7,357 nucleotides of DNA from the NCBI GenBank assembly GCA_937900215.1, contig CALCFH010000446.1:1-7357 (forward strand). The letters run 5' to 3'. Shown here one piece after another: positions 6,901-7,357 of the stretch. The stretch is from an uncultured Cryomorphaceae bacterium. Its GTDB lineage: Bacteria; Bacteroidota; Bacteroidia; Flavobacteriales; Schleiferiaceae. The notes beneath the pieces were generated by a model, which saw only the letters and a list, made by a program, of their open reading frames with translations, was not told the DNA's origin and did no database searches. The first letter of the stretch is position 1. Every line of letters starts with the position of its first letter. Made by a program: the position numbers and the translations under genes.

Positions 6901-7357
6901 TTGCATTAAAAAGCGCTCTGCCGATTGCGGTGTCATACGAAGCGAACTAACTGTCTGATCTAAAGTAATGTCTTTTGAATCATAGGTTTTCGCCATCGAC
7001 CTCAAATAATACAAAGGGTTAACTTCATTTAGACCTTGAATGGCCGAAAATCGCTCCGTTCTAAAGTACTGTTCTGACTCAAATACCGCAGCATTTCCTC
7101 CCCCCATACTCATATTTCCCAAGCTAACAGCAGGGGTTCCTTGCTTCCACTTAAATGAATCAAAATACATATCCATATTGTGATATGTATTTGAAAACGG
7201 AGTTTGGGCAATACCTTCATTATATCGCAAGAGGGTTAACTCCTTTATCGGTACAATGAGTCTTAGATCTAAGCTCGGATGAAACATAGAATCCTCCTTG
7301 AGATAGACTACAGCTCTTACCTCGTTGGCTGTAATCTGCTTGGTCTGAAACCTATAC
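3958..7357 (-). CDS. Very large uncharacterised beta-rich protein, C-terminal 1132 residues (5' end outside window)
   Basis: The frame stays open from the TAA at 3960-3958 to the window edge, so the Met at 7287 is internal; 23 more residues precede it. Numbering from that Met, the visible protein runs from a segment with RYNEGIAQTPF (21-31) and MDMYFDSFKW (38-47) to a helical, possibly winged-helix-like piece (about 110-160). SDSQKVSMFPKG (199-210) and EGFNFKFDGAIAAGRF (217-232) follow. Then come EGLKFDGTFVSAGIF (351-365), two copies of a TLSLS...GRID...DFTF unit (about 403-431 and 495-523), and a long beta-rich tail ending in FLNR. I see no transmembrane span, no type IX secretion C-terminal domain and no catalytic motif. 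There are only three Cys. It resembles large conserved Bacteroidota proteins of unknown function that I recall. Export is an inference, since the N-terminus is missing. The gene ends 69 bases before clpS, which has its own promoter, so it is probably a separate transcript. Confidence 0.85.
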   Translation of the reverse strand, partial: YRFQTKQITANEVRAVVYLKEDSMFHPSLDLRLIVPIKELTLLRYNEGIAQTPFSNTYHNMDMYFDSFKWKQGTPAVSLGNMSMGGGNAAVFESEQYFRTERFSAIQGLNEVNPLYYLRSMAKTYDSKDITLDQTVSSLRMTPQSAERFLMQMMVAGFVDYNRVTKTAKIKEKTFEYINDFEEKRDYDVIRFQSDAEGGKNAVLSLLNFDLEILGIQMIAVSDSQKVSMFPKGKKITMQEGFNFKFDGAIAAGRFQFWGNEYYFNYDQFKVNMTSIDSMKFKVVSFEPNTMGGRRDLVNVKNTLQNNNGELFIDKNDNKSGNKIYHDYPIFVSGKESYVYYDRRDIFNKVYPRESFFVELVPFTIDSLDNTSTEGLKFDGTFVSAGIFPDMEQTIMVQRDYSLGFITETPSEGLEAYGGKGTFTSTLSLSNKGLKGNGRIDYLASTSLGRDFTFFPDSTRGIVDNYELLATAGPTEYPHVKAVGSKMRWLPKKDVMHQRNGLQEFEMYDAIGMRAKGTLSLSPKALRGRGRIDFLDAQMDSKDFTFKLRKFDADTSDFRLRASPTSDWAFNMMNSTALVDFDLQQGNFKLNDPARYFHFEINKYIAYMDRATWSIPEKKVEVRKEQEGANSLMISVHRKQDSLQYYAGSAEFSLLSTVLDIFKVEEMDVADARLYPDSGHVIIDTAANMRILKNSKLVANRFSRFHDFYGCELKVVSRNKYFGSGILEYIDQDETPWPLSFHTIKVGREGLTEGVAKVEEDESFFMSPFFAFKGRVELTAAVKELTFDGSTLIQNTCSNIVTTWFPFRSPINPRKIVIDLPIFGEDKAAERLYNGIFIANDSTSAYSAFLSKESARADLELIRSDGLLYYDEDLFSYIIARKERLENENEKGNYLILNNRDCFTRGEGVLTFGEKTGMVKLGAFGLLEHNLNTDKLEGDIYLGIDFPFEEEVLKRIANDLLAGGGTSTVDIDRRAFRVALNELLSKKERADFDEEVSLYGSAEDVPKSMQNAFTFSDLKLVWDPITNSFLSDGDIGIGSILKIPMNIKVKGTVQLIRKRRGDEVYIYFTSAVGQKYYFEYKRNVLQFYSTDEALMTLVRDMDPKKKRVEGPNNSFINITIASKGKMNRFLNR
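5719..6099 (-). repeat. Internal protein repeat in the large gene (two copies, 92-residue period)
   Basis: Copy 1 is encoded at about 5995-6099 and copy 2 at about 5719-5811. Aligned without gaps over 29 residues, TLSLS-x-K-x-L-x-G-x-GRID-x-L...DFTF matches at 17 positions, from residue 403 onward and again from residue 495. The alternation of polar and hydrophobic residues with Gly turns suggests beta strands and a duplicated beta module. The likeness is at protein level and I did not see it as a DNA repeat. Confidence 0.7.
6193..6639 (-). repeat. Paired FDG motif in the large gene
   Basis: EGFNFKFDGAIAAGRF (encoded at 6592-6639) and EGLKFDGTFVSAGIF (encoded at 6193-6237) share the pattern EG..KFDG....AG.F, with small length differences. 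A shorter echo, LTFDGS, occurs at residues 762-767. These look like recurrent beta-strand turns, perhaps marking the start of repeated domains. Confidence 0.5.

Noticed and set aside
7285..7287. ATG at 7287 as the start of the large gene
   Set aside because: The frame continues open to the window edge with protein-like sequence, and no signal peptide follows this Met, so the true start is outside the window.

Overview
The window looks like the chromosome of a member of the Bacteroidota. The reasons are the ClpS variant with an NDDVNTFD core, a perfect Bacteroidota-type promoter (TTTG, 20 bases, TAnnTTTG), no usable Shine-Dalgarno sites, lipoprotein signal peptides, and a very large beta-rich protein of a kind I associate only with this phylum. 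The DNA is AT-leaning and densely coded. I see no tRNA, rRNA, CRISPR array, insertion sequence or phage gene.

Layout. Bases 1-1729 (+ strand) hold two tandem di-heme peroxidase genes of the MauG/CcpA superfamily. The first is cut by the left edge and the second is a lipoprotein. They run convergently into a minus-strand block. The two facing stop codons overlap by 3-4 bases and lie inside a perfect 7-bp stem-loop at 1726-1743.

The minus-strand block, in its own direction, is: a very large gene cut by the right edge (7357-3958, 1132 residues visible); a 69-base gap holding a strong promoter match; clpS (3888-3604); a 211-residue putative lipoprotein (3582-2947); and a GT-B glycosyltransferase (2919-1726). 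The last three are spaced 21 and 27 bases apart with no obvious promoter between them, so they probably form one transcript started at the clpS promoter.

How the genes work together. The two di-heme proteins probably act in the cell envelope, reducing peroxide or oxidising a partner protein in the MauG/MbnH manner. ClpS is a cytoplasmic N-degron adaptor for ClpAP-type proteases. The glycosyltransferase probably builds a surface glycan. The large protein and the small lipoprotein have no function I can name. I see no defence or mobile system. The points most worth a second look are the large uncharacterised protein with internal repeats, the apparently leaderless clpS promoter, the loss of the inter-heme Trp in the second peroxidase, and the hairpin over the convergent stop codons.
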